Source: Effrenium voratum
Lineage: Eukaryota > Sar > Dinophyceae > Suessiales > Symbiodiniaceae
Direction of reading: 5' to 3'
Assembly: GCA_963377175.1 (NCBI GenBank)
Contig: CAUJNA010001250.1
Coordinates: 1-64,000 of the forward strand
Length of the DNA: 64,000 bases
Under the pieces are notes generated by a model. It was not told the origin of the DNA. It ran no database searches and saw nothing but the letters and a program-made list of their open reading frames with translations. This document shows positions 10,237 to 20,638 of the stretch, piece by piece; the stretch's first letter is position 1, and each line of letters begins with the position of its first letter. The translations under genes and the position numbers were made by a program.

Positions 10237-11220
10237 TCACACCCCCTCTTGGCCGAAAAGGAGACACACGAAGGAGCTGGGACTCGGCGGGGACTGCGAC
10301 ATCATCTCAAAAGTGCATGGTGGCGGCTGCCAACCCCGGTCCACTGCGTCGCACGCGAATGCCTTTGCAATCTCCCAAGCAAGCTGGGGAGGATACGCAG
10401 TCTCTTCTGCGGTTGCAAACGTGTTTCCAGTGTCACCGTGCACGAAGCCCCACGGCAAGTGAGTGTGAGAGTCACTGACACCCGGGCACAAGCGAGAAAC
10501 CTTTTGGAAATGTTTGCAATTGTGGGCCAAGGCAGTCCACTTTGGCCGCTGGCTGCCGTACGCACAAGCCTGATGAATTGTGAAAGTTGTTGGGCAAACG
10601 AGGGACCTCCAAAAACTTGTTTGCCAAAACAAGGAACTCCGAGGGTTCTCCACGCAAAAGACCAAACCTCTAGCATGGCACAGGGTCAAAAGCTTTGCAA
10701 GAAAGGCATAAAGACAGTTGGCTGCGTCAACCCTGACCTTGTCCTTACCGTGCAAATGCGGAAGCCCATCTGGGTGGTCCTGGGATCGCAAAGGCACCGG
10801 TTGCGGAATGCGGGAGCCTGATGAGTCACGAAGCACAATTTGTCTTGCGGCACTGCATGTCCCGCAAGGGGTTGCTGCATGAATGCCCAGCAGCTGGTCA
10901 CTGGAGGCCCAAAGCAAACATAGCTCTTGACCGTCCTGGGATGTCAAGTCGGAAATCAAAATGGGGGCATTTGGCATCTTCCTTGCATGATCAACGCCCA
11001 AGCTGCTGGTCAAACCTAAACGTCTCAAACAAGAAGTTACTCTGGCTGTGCCAGCGAAAATTTCAAGCACAAAAGGAGCACTTAGGGCCGTTGGCGTTGG
11101 GCTCACGCAGAAGTCACTCATGACTTCATGCTTGTCTGAGACAATGGTCTCATCGTCGCCCAAGTGTACCTCAATTGGGTCGGAAAAATATTGCACGCCA
11201 GTATCTTCCAAGAACGGCAT
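10237..11220 (-). CDS. C5-methyltransferase-like protein of YR retroelement
   Basis: An uninterrupted 327-codon frame. Residues 51-60 (VLEIFAGTAR) match the SAM-binding motif I of C5 cytosine methyltransferases. GVDHA at 75-79 fits the acidic motif II strand. ATPCGTCSAAR at 116-126 corresponds to the catalytic PCQ loop (Cys at 119, Gly in place of Gln). VENPRSS at 190-196 corresponds to the ENV motif, with Pro in place of Val. The C-terminal half has no target-recognition region that I recognise. It overlaps the Gag-like frame by about 100 bp. The altered PCQ and ENV motifs make cytosine methylation uncertain; another SAM-dependent or SAM-binding role is possible. The first codon is uncertain. 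Confidence 0.6.
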   Translation of the reverse strand: MPFLEDTGVQYFSDPIEVHLGDDETIVSDKHEVMSDFCVSPTPTALSAPFVLEIFAGTARVTSCLRRLGLTSSLGVDHARKMPNAPILISDLTSQDGQELCLLWASSDQLLGIHAATPCGTCSAARQIVLRDSSGSRIPQPVPLRSQDHPDGLPHLHGKDKVRVDAANCLYAFLAKLLTLCHARGLVFCVENPRSSLFWQTSFWRSLVCPTTFTIHQACAYGSQRPKWTALAHNCKHFQKVSRLCPGVSDSHTHLPWGFVHGDTGNTFATAEETAYPPQLAWEIAKAFACDAVDRGWQPPPCTFEMMSQSPPSPSSFVCLLFGQEGV

Positions 11221-12158
11221 GCCTCACATGCATGCGGCAAACCACTGCTTTGGAGACCGGCTCTACTGCTCCTAGCATCAGATGAACCATCATTCTGCGC
11301 TAGGCTGACTTTCTGTGCTCCTTGAGGGAATGCGGCTCGAAGCATACGCAACAAAGGTGCTTCCCTTTCACACTGCCCATCGGACACACTTCGGTTGCAA
11401 TAGCCCAAGACATAGTCGAAACAGAGCGGCGATCCGTCTGGTGTGGTAGCCACTCCTCCAGCATTGGGGATAGCATAAGGCGTAGCCACCTTGCGGGTCT
11501 TCCCCTTTGCATCCTTTCCTTTGGATTTCCCTTTTCCTTTGCCGGACTCCTCGCCTCTCATCTTCTTTGCAGGGGGCGGATTTGGTGTAGCCTTCTGGTC
11601 AACAGACGACTTTCCAGGAGCCTTGGCAGGCAACGGCATCAGCGTGAAGCTCACATGGTAAGACTGCAAAGCGGCTGTCAGCGCAAGGTCCATTGGATAT
11701 GTGCCATCAGGTTTCCTACGCGGCTTCACGTTCTCCTCGATCAACCGGATGAAGACCATGCGGTCTGCCTGCACCAGTTGTGAAAGCGAACAACGTTGGC
11801 AACCCGGGGGAGGCTCACGACTCGTGCGCATAAACAACGCCTGTAAATAGCGCTCATAAGCTGCATGCGACACTGAATTGCTGAAAACGTAAGCCAACCC
11901 ACGGCGCTTAAAAGCCTCCTGCAAGAGCAGCGAGTTGTGAATTGTCATTTCTGACATTTCAACATGCTCCCGCACCACCAGCTTGTTGGCTTCGAGTTGC
12001 AACTCTTTGGTACTCGGCTTTCCAGTTGTGATCTCGCGCATACGCGAGGTGCACTTCTCTGGCTTTATGTGCTGTGTCTGGTTGGCCTGGTGTTGATTTG
12101 CACATAGTTCCAACAAGGCGTGGCTCGGCTCAAGCGGCCCTTCAACGATAACCCCCAC
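11118..12158 (-). CDS. Gag-like basic protein with Cys-rich motif
   Basis: A 346-codon frame between the YR and methyltransferase-like genes. Residues 1-170 have no recognised fold. A Lys/Gly-rich linker (KGKGKSKGKDAKGK) suggests nucleic-acid binding. It is followed by a Cys-containing segment (LCFDYVLGYC then DGQC) resembling a CCCH zinc finger, whose last ligand would fall in another frame (the overlapping 11512-11300 frame carries KHLCCVC). By position it is probably the element's Gag/RNA-binding protein. The true frame at the 3' end is uncertain because of this probable frameshift. Confidence 0.55.
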   Translation of the reverse strand: MGVIVEGPLEPSHALLELCANQHQANQTQHIKPEKCTSRMREITTGKPSTKELQLEANKLVVREHVEMSEMTIHNSLLLQEAFKRRGLAYVFSNSVSHAAYERYLQALFMRTSREPPPGCQRCSLSQLVQADRMVFIRLIEENVKPRRKPDGTYPMDLALTAALQSYHVSFTLMPLPAKAPGKSSVDQKATPNPPPAKKMRGEESGKGKGKSKGKDAKGKTRKVATPYAIPNAGGVATTPDGSPLCFDYVLGYCNRSVSDGQCEREAPLLRMLRAAFPQGAQKVSLAQNDGSSDARSSRAGLQSSGLPHACEACRSWKILACNIFPTQLRYTWATMRPLSQTSMKS

Positions 12159-12852
12159 GAGGGAAGTCTTCAGATTGTTTCAGCGTCGGGAAGGCGCCTT
12201 GCACCCTGGCTATCAGGGTTTGAAACCTGATCTGGGGTTGGCCTGGCTGGCAATTCCATTCTGCTTCAGCGCCCTAAGCACGCCAGCACCCAAGTTGATC
12301 TCTTGGGCTCTTTGTGAGAAATGAGCCTCCGATTCAATAGGCAGAGCCATCTGTTGAAAACAAACTCAAGTTCAGCACCCAACACCAACATGTAATCTCA
12401 AGGGCCATCACACATGTTACAAACCTGCAAAACAAGTTTGCTCAACAGTAAAATCCTGTTCACATTTGAGCCGCACATCTGCGAGAGGAATCCAACAGAT
12501 TCCACAGAAACCACACCGAGTATACTGCCATCGCAGCACACTCGTCACACATGCTGCCGCAAACGGACATCTGCAAAAGAGTATTCAACTATTGTGGCAT
12601 TCCACAATCTTCCATATGGGCCACATAGCCCGTGTCCATCGACACTTGAGCTGGCATTCCAGCTAGAAGGCACTCCTTCTACACATCATGCAGTCCGCAA
12701 AAGGTTCTTTACCCGGCAGGACAGGTTCGTAATTATCATTCAAACGTTTGCCACAAACGAAAAGGCGAACAGGCGAAACCAGGCACTCGAAGTTACGACA
12801 GAAATGCGAAATCTTTGATTTCTTGTGTGTGAACCATTTGCCCACTTTAGGA
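12159..12852. other. intergenic segment of YR element
   Basis: About 700 bp between the YR and Gag-like frames. No protein motif, RNA gene or strong repeat is visible. Short plus-strand frames (12414-12818) look like chance. Confidence 0.45.
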
Positions 12853-14839
12853 TCACAAGGAACTAGGCGAGGCATCTTTGCATGTGGCTGGCCCACCTCT
12901 GTTCCAGGATCGCTGGAGCTGCCATCGGAGCATGTCGCTAGATGAGTCCGATGTCGAATCCTCATCCGAAGAAATCACAATGAACTCATTCACAGGCTCA
13001 TCTACAGGTTCGTCCTTGGTCACACCCGGTTCATCAACCAGTGTTGGTGCAACACTCATAGGTGCACCGAAGAACTCACTTCTGGGCGCATCTGGACGAA
13101 AAACACCTGTGGCAATCTGCTTAATCAGCTCCTGCAACTTCCTCACCGGCTCAATACACAAATCCCTTGCGTACAAAGCCGAGCTTGAAACTGTAGCAGA
13201 AACATGTCTTCCTAGAACAGACCTGGTGTACTCGTCCAACCCAAACTTCGAACTCCAACTGAGGACGGTTGCTTTGCACGAATGTGATGATATCGCATTG
13301 AGGTCCTGACCATCTGCGTCAAGTGCCAGGAACTCTCTGAGTAGGTTTGTGGCCTCTTCTGACTTAAGGCCACGCCTGCACAAAGCATCCACAGAGTCCG
13401 AGGTTGGAGGCCTAAAGATCGGTCCATTTACTTCTCCATCCAAAAGCAAACCAACTCTTTGAAAGGCGCTAGTAGCAGCATCTAGCCACATTTCACCCGT
13501 GACTCCCACAGCAGGAATGAGAATCGGAAGAAGCTGAGCCTTCCGCTGCGCTGTTCGACCCGTCTTGTGAGCGGCAGCCCGCAATTCCAGGAAACCGCCT
13601 TCAGGGCCAAAATCCGGAATAGCGTCCTGGATAAAACACAGATCACTATGTCGACACCTGCCGTAAATTGCAATAAGCAAATAGGCTGCACTGGCGCGAT
13701 CCATACTATGCTGATGCTCATCCTGCAGGACACAATGCAAAGATTTCACTTGCTCCACCGAGAGCGGGGCTACCTGCTTCAATTTTCTCTTTGTCGCAAA
13801 GATCTGCTCGCTCAAACCTGCGATCCTCCTGCTCACCAAGTCATTGACTGAATCTGCAAACCCAAGAATGAAATGAGCAAATCTCAAAGCGGACACAAAG
13901 CTTGCGGCAGATGTAGGCCCTGAGTCAGAAGTCCTCAACCACTGAATGTATTTCCAAATATTGGATTCGCTGAAAAGGTTTCGAACACCAAGCACCCCAC
14001 CTGAGGAAAGCCAGAATAGAATTAGCACGCTTGACCGCAGTGTAAGGCGATCTTGTACCCATGATAGCACCAATTGTTTCCAAAGCATACGATTCCATGT
14101 CTGTGTCTTCCCCGCATTCTCTGATGATACGTCCCGTTTGACAAGCGTCCATGCTGCGGCCAATAATGACCCACCACTTCCTGACACCCACTGAAAATAG
14201 TTGTGAACGCTCCTCCACGAACGACGTGTCACTCAGGCAGCAGAAAGCCTTCGCAAAAATCGGCTTGCCTGGCGTTGCTGAAAGCGTTTGTTTAGCTCCC
14301 TCTGCATGATGAGATGCTTCGGCAAAAGACGACATGTCTAAAGGGAAAGAAGCAGCATGCATCCTTGGAACCAGGTCCGCATCACTCTCATCAAAGATCT
14401 GCGCAAACACCCCCGTCTCCCAAGGCAATGAAATATTGCAAGTCCTTACATTCCTGATCACCGCATTCTGGAACAACATCTTGTTGTCGAGCCCCGACAA
14501 AGCAGCGACGCCTCGAGATTCACTGACAGAGTCCCCAATTAAACTCCAAGGAGTCCTTGTGTCAGAACCCTCTCTTTGAACATGGTCATCTTGCGAAAGC
14601 AGTTCCTCTTCGGGACTACCTTCGTCTCCAGAGTCAATATGTTGGCACTCTTCGTCAGGAAAAGCCTCCATGAGCTCAGGGCTGCCATCATCTGAGCGAC
14701 CCGACCTGAACTGATGTAATATGCCATGGCCATGCATTCCGGGTCCTAAGCAAGCACCATATGAAAATTCTGCAAAACTTTCATCTTCCATGTCAACAGG
14801 AGGGTCTCTGACCCTTGTCGTCCTTTTCGTCCAGGGCAT
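12853..14839 (-). pseudogene. tyrosine recombinase, one frameshift
   Basis: Two overlapping frames (14839-13925 and 14232-12853) form one protein, with a single shift near 14000 where FLRWG passes into GVLGVRNLF. In the 459-codon frame the catalytic set is in order: Arg in YGRCRHSDL (residues 190-197), Lys in AHKTGR (221-226), HSCK (317-320), His in LGRHV (339-343) and Tyr 354 in ALYARD. These enzymes cut and rejoin DNA to integrate the element. The N-terminal ~250 residues are acidic and unrecognised. The C-terminal tail is very acidic/serine-rich (ISSDEDSTSDSSSD). Apart from the frameshift the gene looks well preserved. Confidence 0.85.
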
Positions 14840-16427
14840 AAAAACCCCCCTTTACCCGAAACACAGCCTAACGGTCCAGCGTGTAAAACCGAGACAGCCT
14901 CCTCAACAAAGGTGTTTGCAACAACTGCAATTGCACACCCAGATGATGAAAAAGGCGTTGACGGAATCGTATCCGGCGAAAAAGGCGAAGAAAACGCGCC
15001 CAACGCTGCACAATACGTTGCTGAACCGCTGCTCGTGAAAGGCACAAGCCCATGGCGAAAAGGCGCCAACTCCAAAAGATGGGGACAACCCTCCCACCTC
15101 AGCCCGTGCTGCATCATCTGAGGATTGTCAACATGCTCCAGAACAAAGGCAAGTTTCAAGGCAACACAAGCTTGCAATCGCAAAGGACTTGCTCATGGAA
15201 ATTTTTTGGCCTGAAAAATTAAGCATCTTAATTTTTCATTCTTTGTCTCCGAACTAATGTGCTATCACGGGTGACCGCATACGGGATCCTCAGCAGCACA
15301 AGCCTGCGGCTCATAACGGACCTAACTGGAGGCACCCCCACCATGCTCGGAGGGAAGCGAAAGCTCCGGGCCCTCTGGAAATGGCGAGCAAGCCGAAGCG
15401 GAGCGCGTCCATACGCTGGCCTCGAGCTGCATGATAGCAACTTCATCGGTTGTAGCCACCATCCGCCACGCGCCCTCTCTTCGCAATGTACCGTGAGCCC
15501 AGGCGAGACTCCCCAGGCGAGACTCTCCATGTCCCCGCCGCCCACATGGGGAGGCCATCAATCCCGCACAAGCACTGAGAGAAACAGCACCATCTTCGCA
15601 TGGTAGGGAGCACCTGTCACCAGGCAAAACGTTAGCCTGAAAAAGGTGCTCTCCTGGCAGGTGGCAAAAGTTATAAGGACTCCTTGCTCAAAAGCCGACC
15701 TCCCCCATCCAAGCAGGCTAGGCCTGCGGGTGATCAGCCTCACAGAGGAGCCTAGAGTGCCCATCTCACCGCTGGCAGGCTCCGGAAAGAAACCATACTG
15801 CATCCACTCCCCGACCATGGCCCAAGCAGTAAGGAAGTCAGATGGCTCAACCATGTAGGAAGAGTGCAGCGGTGTACAGGCAAAGGGCCGACGCCGCGGG
15901 GGCCTGCAGGTCGCCCGGCACGGGCGTGGCTTGTTGGGCTGTGCGGTAGAAAGAAAAACAACCACCAGCCCCGCATTACTCTCTGTGTACGGTTCTGTGA
16001 ACTGCAGCATGCCAATGGAGGATGCCACCATTTGCAGGTCATCGCCAGAACCTTCATGCAAGGAGTAGGCCTTGGCAGCCAGTCTTCGTAGCTGGGCCAA
16101 ATTGGTCGCGCGGGGGGCGCACGCAGCAGAGAGCGCCTCAGCAGCAAACACGACTCCCCATGTGAAGTGCACCCTGCCCAGGCCTACTAAGCCAAGGTCG
16201 CACCACACTACCTTCCATCGTTCCCGGGGCGCGTGCGATCAGTCCATAGCGGACGTGAAATTTGACTCTTCGGCATCGTCCCCGCGGCACTCCGCTGCCG
16301 TGCGATAGGCATAACCGACTGTGGGGGAAAGCAAGTAGTTGGTGGTTGTTGGACACCCAACTGCTGCAGCCTCCCGTCCATCGGAACACCTGCACCTTCC
16401 TCGGAGCCAGAGTTCGCCCGGAAAAGC
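14840..16427. other. unrecognised sequence between YR element and PLV copy 1
   Basis: The longest frame is minus 16208-15558 (216 codons), with no recognisable motif; several shorter frames exist on both strands. The 5' leader of the YR gene should lie at the left end. Nothing else can be supported. Confidence 0.4.
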
Positions 16428-17160
16428 AAGCAAATTCCATCCCGCCGAGCTTGTCACCGTTCGTCACCGCTTCGTCACCGCTCGCTTTCGGGTCGAAAAA
16501 GTGCGCAAAAGCGGCCCAGTTCCCGAGTTTCGGAGGACTTCGTTCTTCGCAGGGTTTTCCGCGGCACGACAGCCAGCCGAGGACCTGGCTCGGGAACGCG
16601 GCAGCGCGCCGAGGTTTCGGCTTGTGACACGTCAGCCCGCCGAACTTGTCAGCGCCTTTGTCACCGCTCCGTCTGGCTCCGTTTTTGGTGCAAAAAGCGC
16701 TCAAAACGGCCAACTCCGAAAAGTTTGTTTTTCGTGTCAGACGGCAAGTGGGATGCCTGAGCCTCAAGTTTCGCTCGTTTTCGGTCGAAAGCAGGCTCCA
16801 GACGCTCACTTTTGCTTTCAGCCCGGAAAACAGGCGAATTCCATCCCGCCGAGCTTGTCACCGCTTGTCACCGCTTTGTCACCGCTCTCTTTTGGGCCGA
16901 AAAGTGCGCAAAAGCGGCCAAGCTCCCGAGTTCCAGAGGACTTCGTTCGAAGTTCTTGGCAAGTTTGAGTCAATAATGGAACGGGCTGATTCATTAATGG
17001 GCAGGTTGGTTCATTAATGCCCGGCTCTCGTACTTGGAAAAGCGAGGCCGGCTCCGCGGCTTCGGTCTGAGCGAGGCCGGCTCTGCGGCTTCGGTCTAAA
17101 AGTCCACCGAGGTCGGAATTCCGACTTCGCGAGGTCGGAATTCCGACTTCGCTCCAAGCT
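16428..17160. repeat. PLV terminal block with GTCACCGCT repeats, copy 1
   Basis: Internally repeated: roughly 118-bp units at 16428-16545 and 16825-16950 share 'ttccatcccgccgagctt', runs of GTCACCGCT and 'aagtgcgcaaaagcggcc'. A third related piece lies at 16639-16735. These are followed by 'gctccgcggcttcggtcta' (around 17052 and 17081) and repeats of GTCGGAATTCCGAC. The same blocks occur in the same order at 50735-51375, beside the other end of PLV copy 2. Confidence 0.85.
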
Positions 17161-17362
17161 TCCGATTTTGCCCAAAAAATCCTGCAGGTAGCGACGCGCT
17201 CCCCATCATGCAATGCGCATCACTGCCGGAGTTGGTTTTCAGCCCGAAAAACCCTGGCGCGGGCCTCATGCGGGCCTGGTGCGAACCTGGCGCGGCACTG
17301 TCGCAGCGCCGAAGGTCTGTCAGCGGCCTGCTTCTCGCCAGGGCGCTGGCGGAGTTTTCAAT

Positions 17363-17420
17363 CAATCCTGCACCGAGCACAGGATTGCTCCACTCAATCC
17401 TGCGTCCAGCACAGGAGGCA
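17363..17420. repeat. 32-bp-period palindromes (CAATCCTG...CAGGATTG)
   Basis: One good 25-bp inverted repeat at 17363-17387 has 8-bp arms CAATCCTG/CAGGATTG. A degenerate second one starts at 17395, exactly 32 bp later. Similar units at the same 32-bp spacing occur at 51705, 51737 and 51769 in PLV copy 2. Confidence 0.8.
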
Positions 17421-17477
17421 GCGCCCATGCCCAAGCCAGCGCCCGTCCCAAGGTGGTTTTTAATAGGAAATATTTTT

Positions 17478-18049
17478 TTAAACGACCTTCGGGGGATTAG
17501 ACGTGATCCAAAAACAGCCCCTCAGTCGGACGACTTGCCCTTCCAGATCGGTCAGCCGGAAGCGCATGTGTCTCATCAGGGTGACGGGGCCCCTCACAGC
17601 CGTGCCCGCGCCGCTCTTCAGCGTGATCTTGGACAGGATGTCGTCCCCCAGATTGCCCAACACGCGGCTGGCGTTGGCCAGCTGGGCGCGCAGGTAGACC
17701 TTGTATGCCATCATCCTGACAAACTCGAAGACCTGCTGCCCGCAGACAAAGCTCGGACCGAGCGTGCGGTCCACGCTGAAGGGCTTGCTCGGAGAGGCGG
17801 CCGGGTAGTCCACAGCGTCTGGGAACTGCTGCTGCAGCTCCAGATCGTTCAGGATGAGGCGGTTGCCGTCGTAGGCTACGCTCAGGCTTGGGTGACCCAG
17901 TAGAGGTAGCGGCCTCGCTCTGTCGAGAGGAAGCTGTAGACGGCCAGCCGGGCGTCGCTCTGCAGGTGCAGGGACTCTCCCAGGTCGACCTCGAAGTCGC
18001 TGTCCGAGCCGGCCACCCTCTTGCGACTGTCCACGTAGATCGTCGTCAT
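17478..18049 (-). pseudogene. putative PLV virion structural protein
   Basis: Starts at MTTIYVDSRKR (ATG at 18049) and reads VAGSDSDFEVDLGESL, an N-terminal pattern I associate with minor capsid/penton-type proteins of PLVs and related viruses. The first frame stops after ~55 codons near 17890, and the sequence continues in another frame (LSVAYDGNRLILNDLELQQQ) to TLMRHMRFRLTDLEGQVVRL near 17520. The beta-rich C-terminal segment recurs as a fragment at 9380-9550. The assignment as penton/minor capsid is inference from pattern; it is certainly part of the PLV gene set. One frameshift, possibly more. Confidence 0.55.
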
Positions 18050-18140
18050 GCCTTTTCTTAGGAAGCCACCCGTCCGGCGATGGGCGACTGGACGGCTGCG
18101 ACGGAGGTGCAGTAGGAGATGTTCTCACACCTCGCGTTGA

Positions 18141-19090
18141 TCAGAGTGGAGCTGGCGAAGGAAGCTGAGCGCCGCTCCCATCGGCGTTTTCAATTACGAA
18201 TCGCTCTTCGAAGCGTATGTGGAACATTTGGCTCTTTGGTTTTAGGTAGTAGACGAAGAGGAAGCTATAGGGTTCCCGGGTCGCCTGCTCGTAGATCCTG
18301 TGCAGCAGGGCGCTGAGCTCTTCGATGACAGCGTCCAGCTCGTGCTGGTTGCGCAGCCTCCAGCAGCAGAGGAATTGCATGTTCACCCGCACCGCTGATG
18401 AGCCTCATGGGAGCTCACCCAGGTGCTGATTTGCATGCGCCGGCCTTGGATGAAGAGTGTGTCCAGGGCGCCGTGAGGCTTGTGGAGCTGCGGGCTATCT
18501 GCGTAGTCGTCCAGGATAATCAGCACCTGGTACAGTTTCTTCATCTCCAACTTCTTAATTCTTATCAGTGAGCATTTGTCTCTATATCTTATACATTCAT
18601 CAAGTTCATAATACTTACTATTCTTCTTTTCTCCACAGCGGGCAGAAACCTGCGTTAAAAAAAATGAAACCAAACCACCACGTTGCGCATGCATGTGTGG
18701 GTGCAAGCTATAGAGCCAAATGCTCACGGGGAACAAACGTCACCTCAAGAATTAAAGTCGCATCTTAACAGAGGCTATCCTTGGACGTCTTAGTAGGTCT
18801 GCTCGCGCTCCGTGTTCACCCCCAGGTCCTCCTCTATGTACTTCTTGACGGGGATCCAGCTATCGTCGATGTTTACGCTGGGGCTGAAGATGTAGATTTT
18901 CTCAAAGACTCCGCGATATTGCTCCAAAATCATGCTGATCAGCGCCACAGTCTTGCGTGCATGGCTCCTGGGGCACCACAGGGTCCGAGGGCTGCTTACT
19001 GGTATACTCTGTCGTAGGAAACAGCTTGATCTTCCCCGTTTGCCTTACTTGCCAAATTCGTTGCCAGTGCAGGATTGGCGGCGCGTTCAT
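18141..19090 (-). pseudogene. PLV packaging ATPase (A32/FtsK-HerA type), copy 1, broken
   Basis: Clearly homologous to the intact ATPase at 52862-53653. The start codon corresponds to ACG here. A 29-nt deletion at 18955/18956 removes the Walker A loop and shifts the frame. About 225 bp of unrelated AT-rich sequence (18555-18780) replaces the middle. The Walker B region (YQVLIILDDYAD) and the C-terminal part (WRLRNQHELDAVIEELSALL) remain. In viruses this ATPase pumps DNA into capsids. This copy cannot be functional. Confidence 0.85.
18555..18780. other. AT-rich insertion in PLV ATPase
   Basis: Sequence without a counterpart in the copy 2 ATPase replaces about 30 codons of the gene. It is AT-rich in a GC-rich surrounding. 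No terminal repeats or splice signals on the gene's strand are convincing, so it is probably a replacement or non-homologous insertion rather than an intron. Confidence 0.6.
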
Positions 19091-19267
19091 CCTGCTGGCC
19101 TCCGGCGGTCTCTGCCGCGGCGGGCGGGCTGGCGCCTGTGGGTTTTAAACAACTTGCAGCTACACAGCTGCCTCTATTCTCATCTTGAAAATTCGACTCC
19201 TGTTGGCGCGTTCATTTGCGTCGCCGCTTGCCGGGGGCGTGTAAGAAAACACCAAGAGTGTTCAGCG
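19091..19267. promoter_or_regulatory. divergent intergenic region, conserved between PLV copies
   Basis: This ~180-bp spacer separates the divergent ATPase and nuclease genes and must hold both promoters. The counterpart at 52682-52861 keeps the phrase 'cagctacacagctgcctc' and a 'gtttaaac' box, although the flanking genes have decayed. No specific promoter motif is recognised. Confidence 0.4.
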
Positions 19268-20307
19268 ATGGCACCTGCGCGCCGGCCGAAGAAGTGCCCG
19301 CATGGGCGGCGGCGGGCTGAGTGCCGCAACTGCGGCGGCGCGTCGCTCTGCGAGCATGGGCGACTGCGACGGACGTGCCGCGACTGCGGCGGCGCGGCGG
19401 TCTGCGAGCATGGGCGGCGGCGGCAGCAGTGTCGTGACTGCGGTGGAACGTCGGTCTGCGAGCATGGGCGACTACGGCACCACTGTCATGACTGCGGTGG
19501 AACGTCGGTCTGCGAGCATGGGCGACTGCGGCACCAGTGTCGCGACTGCGGCGGCGCGGCGGTCTGCGAGCATGGGCGACTGCGAGCTCGGTGTCGCGAC
19601 TGCGGCGGCGCGTTGGTCTGTGAGCACGGGCGGAGGCGGGAGCGGTGTCGTGACTGCGGCGGCACGGCGGTCTGCGAGCACGGGCGACAGTGGCATCAGT
19701 GCCGCGGCTGCACCAGTTTTGCATGTCAAATTGAGGGCTGTCCTCGGCAAGATCTCCCACTTGCCGGAGCGCCGAGCTTGCTGCGACACATGCAAACAAT
19801 GCACGGCGACAACCCGCGCGCAGTGACCAAGAGTAAGGAGCTTGAGGTGCACCAAGCGCTCCGCGACGCGCAGATCACCTTTGAGTACCAGCACTACCTG
19901 CCCTTCCACGGCTGCGGGTTGGAGTCGGAGACGGCCCACGCCTTTGCGGACTTTGCCCTGCCGGGGCTACATCCTGCTGGAGGTTGACGAGGAGCAGCAC
20001 AAGGCCTACGACCCCAGCTGCGACGTGCGGCGAGGCCGCCAGCGTGGCGCTCGGCAGCGGCCACAAGCTGCTGGTGCTGCGCTACAACCCGGACGCCTTC
20101 AAGATCGCCGGCGTGACGCGGCGGACCACCAAGAAGGAGCGCCACGCGCAGCTGATTCGCCTGCTGGGCGAGCTGTTGGCGCGCGAGCCGGAAGCGCCGT
20201 TCACCCGCCTCTTTCTCTTCTACGATTGGGACGCGGAGAACAGCGCGCTGCCTTGCGTGGCGGAGCACTGGTCCGAGCCCGTGCGCGCCGTGTCCCGCTG
20301 TGCATGA
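19268..20307 (+). pseudogene. zinc-repeat protein with C2H2 finger and nuclease-like domain, copy 1
   Basis: Starts at ATG 19268. Residues 9-152 form eight tandem 18-residue units of the pattern CxHx6CxxC (for example CEHGRLRRTCRDCGG), presumably zinc-binding. Next comes a C2H2-type finger (CQIEGC with HMQTMH). The last domain contains FADFALP, LLEVDEEQH, CDVRR and LRYNPDAF, a pattern like restriction-endonuclease-fold proteins of algal large DNA viruses and PLVs. An extra G near 19962 and a second shift near 20030 break the nuclease domain. The homologue at 52391-52681 has only three units and lacks the nuclease domain. Nuclease activity is inferred from the acidic motif pattern only. Confidence 0.7.
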
Positions 20308-20332
20308 TAGCCCCCCAGAGACTAAAAGGCAG

Positions 20333-20395
20333 ATGCGGCTGAAGCACATGGGAAGCAAGGCGTGGCTGGCACCACACCTGGACCGACTGCCCCAA
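20333..20395 (+). pseudogene. Dam-like methyltransferase N-terminus, truncated
   Basis: The frame MRLKHMGSKAWLAPHLDRL matches the first residues of the Dam-like gene of copy 2 (start 52244, minus), including the Gly-Ser-Lys that resembles the SAM-binding GGK-type start of D12-class enzymes. Homology ends at about 20395 and the element appears broken off here, just before telomere-like sequence. Confidence 0.65.
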
Positions 20396-20481
20396 AGCAC
20401 CTTCCGGGCCAGTGGAGAAGCAGCGCGAAAACTTGATTGCAAAAATCGGCTTCGACGTCGGCTGAGCCATCAATTCTTTTT

Positions 20482-20497
20482 CCCCCGAGCTCGGGGG
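20482..20497. repeat. 16-bp perfect palindrome
   Basis: CCCCCGAGCTCGGGGG is a perfect inverted repeat without a spacer. It lies just left of telomere-like repeats near the broken end of PLV copy 1. Confidence 0.9.
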
Positions 20498-20511
20498 AAG
20501 ACAAGGGGGTT

Positions 20512-20638
20512 GAACCCTAAACCCTAAAAGGGTGCAATTTTGGGTGGGGTGGGCCTCATTCCGCACGGCGCCGTTGGGCCCTCGACCCTTTCAGGGGAGG
20601 GTCCAGGCGCCCCCGCTGTAGACACCCTAAACCCTAAA
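20512..20638. repeat. interstitial telomere-like CCCTAAA repeats
   Basis: Two short tracts, 20512-20530 and 20623-20638, each contain two CCCTAAA units (TTTAGGG on the minus strand, the plant-type telomere unit also reported in dinoflagellates). Confidence 0.8.

Larger units (their letters stand above)
9560..14839 (-). mobile_element. tyrosine-recombinase retroelement with methyltransferase-like gene
   Basis: Minus-strand gene order is tyrosine recombinase (14839-12853), Gag-like basic/CCCH protein (12158-11118), C5-methyltransferase-like protein (11220-10237), then the N-terminal half of an RT (10181-9560) truncated at a PLV fragment. YR plus RT defines DIRS-like retroelements, which integrate through a circular intermediate. 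DIRS elements usually place the YR after RT and carry a Dam-like methylase, so both the order and the methylase type are unusual. Terminal repeats were not identified. Confidence 0.7.
16428..20403. mobile_element. Polinton-like virus (PLV) element, copy 1 (decayed)
   Basis: From the left: a GTCACCGCT-rich terminal block (16428-17160), 32-bp-period palindromes (17363-17420), a virion structural gene (minus, 18049-17478), a packaging-type ATPase (minus, 19090-18141), a zinc-repeat nuclease (plus, 19268-20307) and the first ~20 codons of a Dam-like methyltransferase (plus, from 20333). Copy 2 at 50.7-55.7 kb has the ATPase-nuclease-Dam block in the opposite orientation. FtsK/HerA-type ATPases, nucleases and methylases are common in algal PLVs. 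Every gene here is broken, so this is a fossil insertion. Confidence 0.75.

Noticed and set aside
18555..18780. Intron within PLV ATPase copy 1
   Set aside because: It replaces coding sequence rather than being added to it, and no convincing splice sites occur on the gene's strand.
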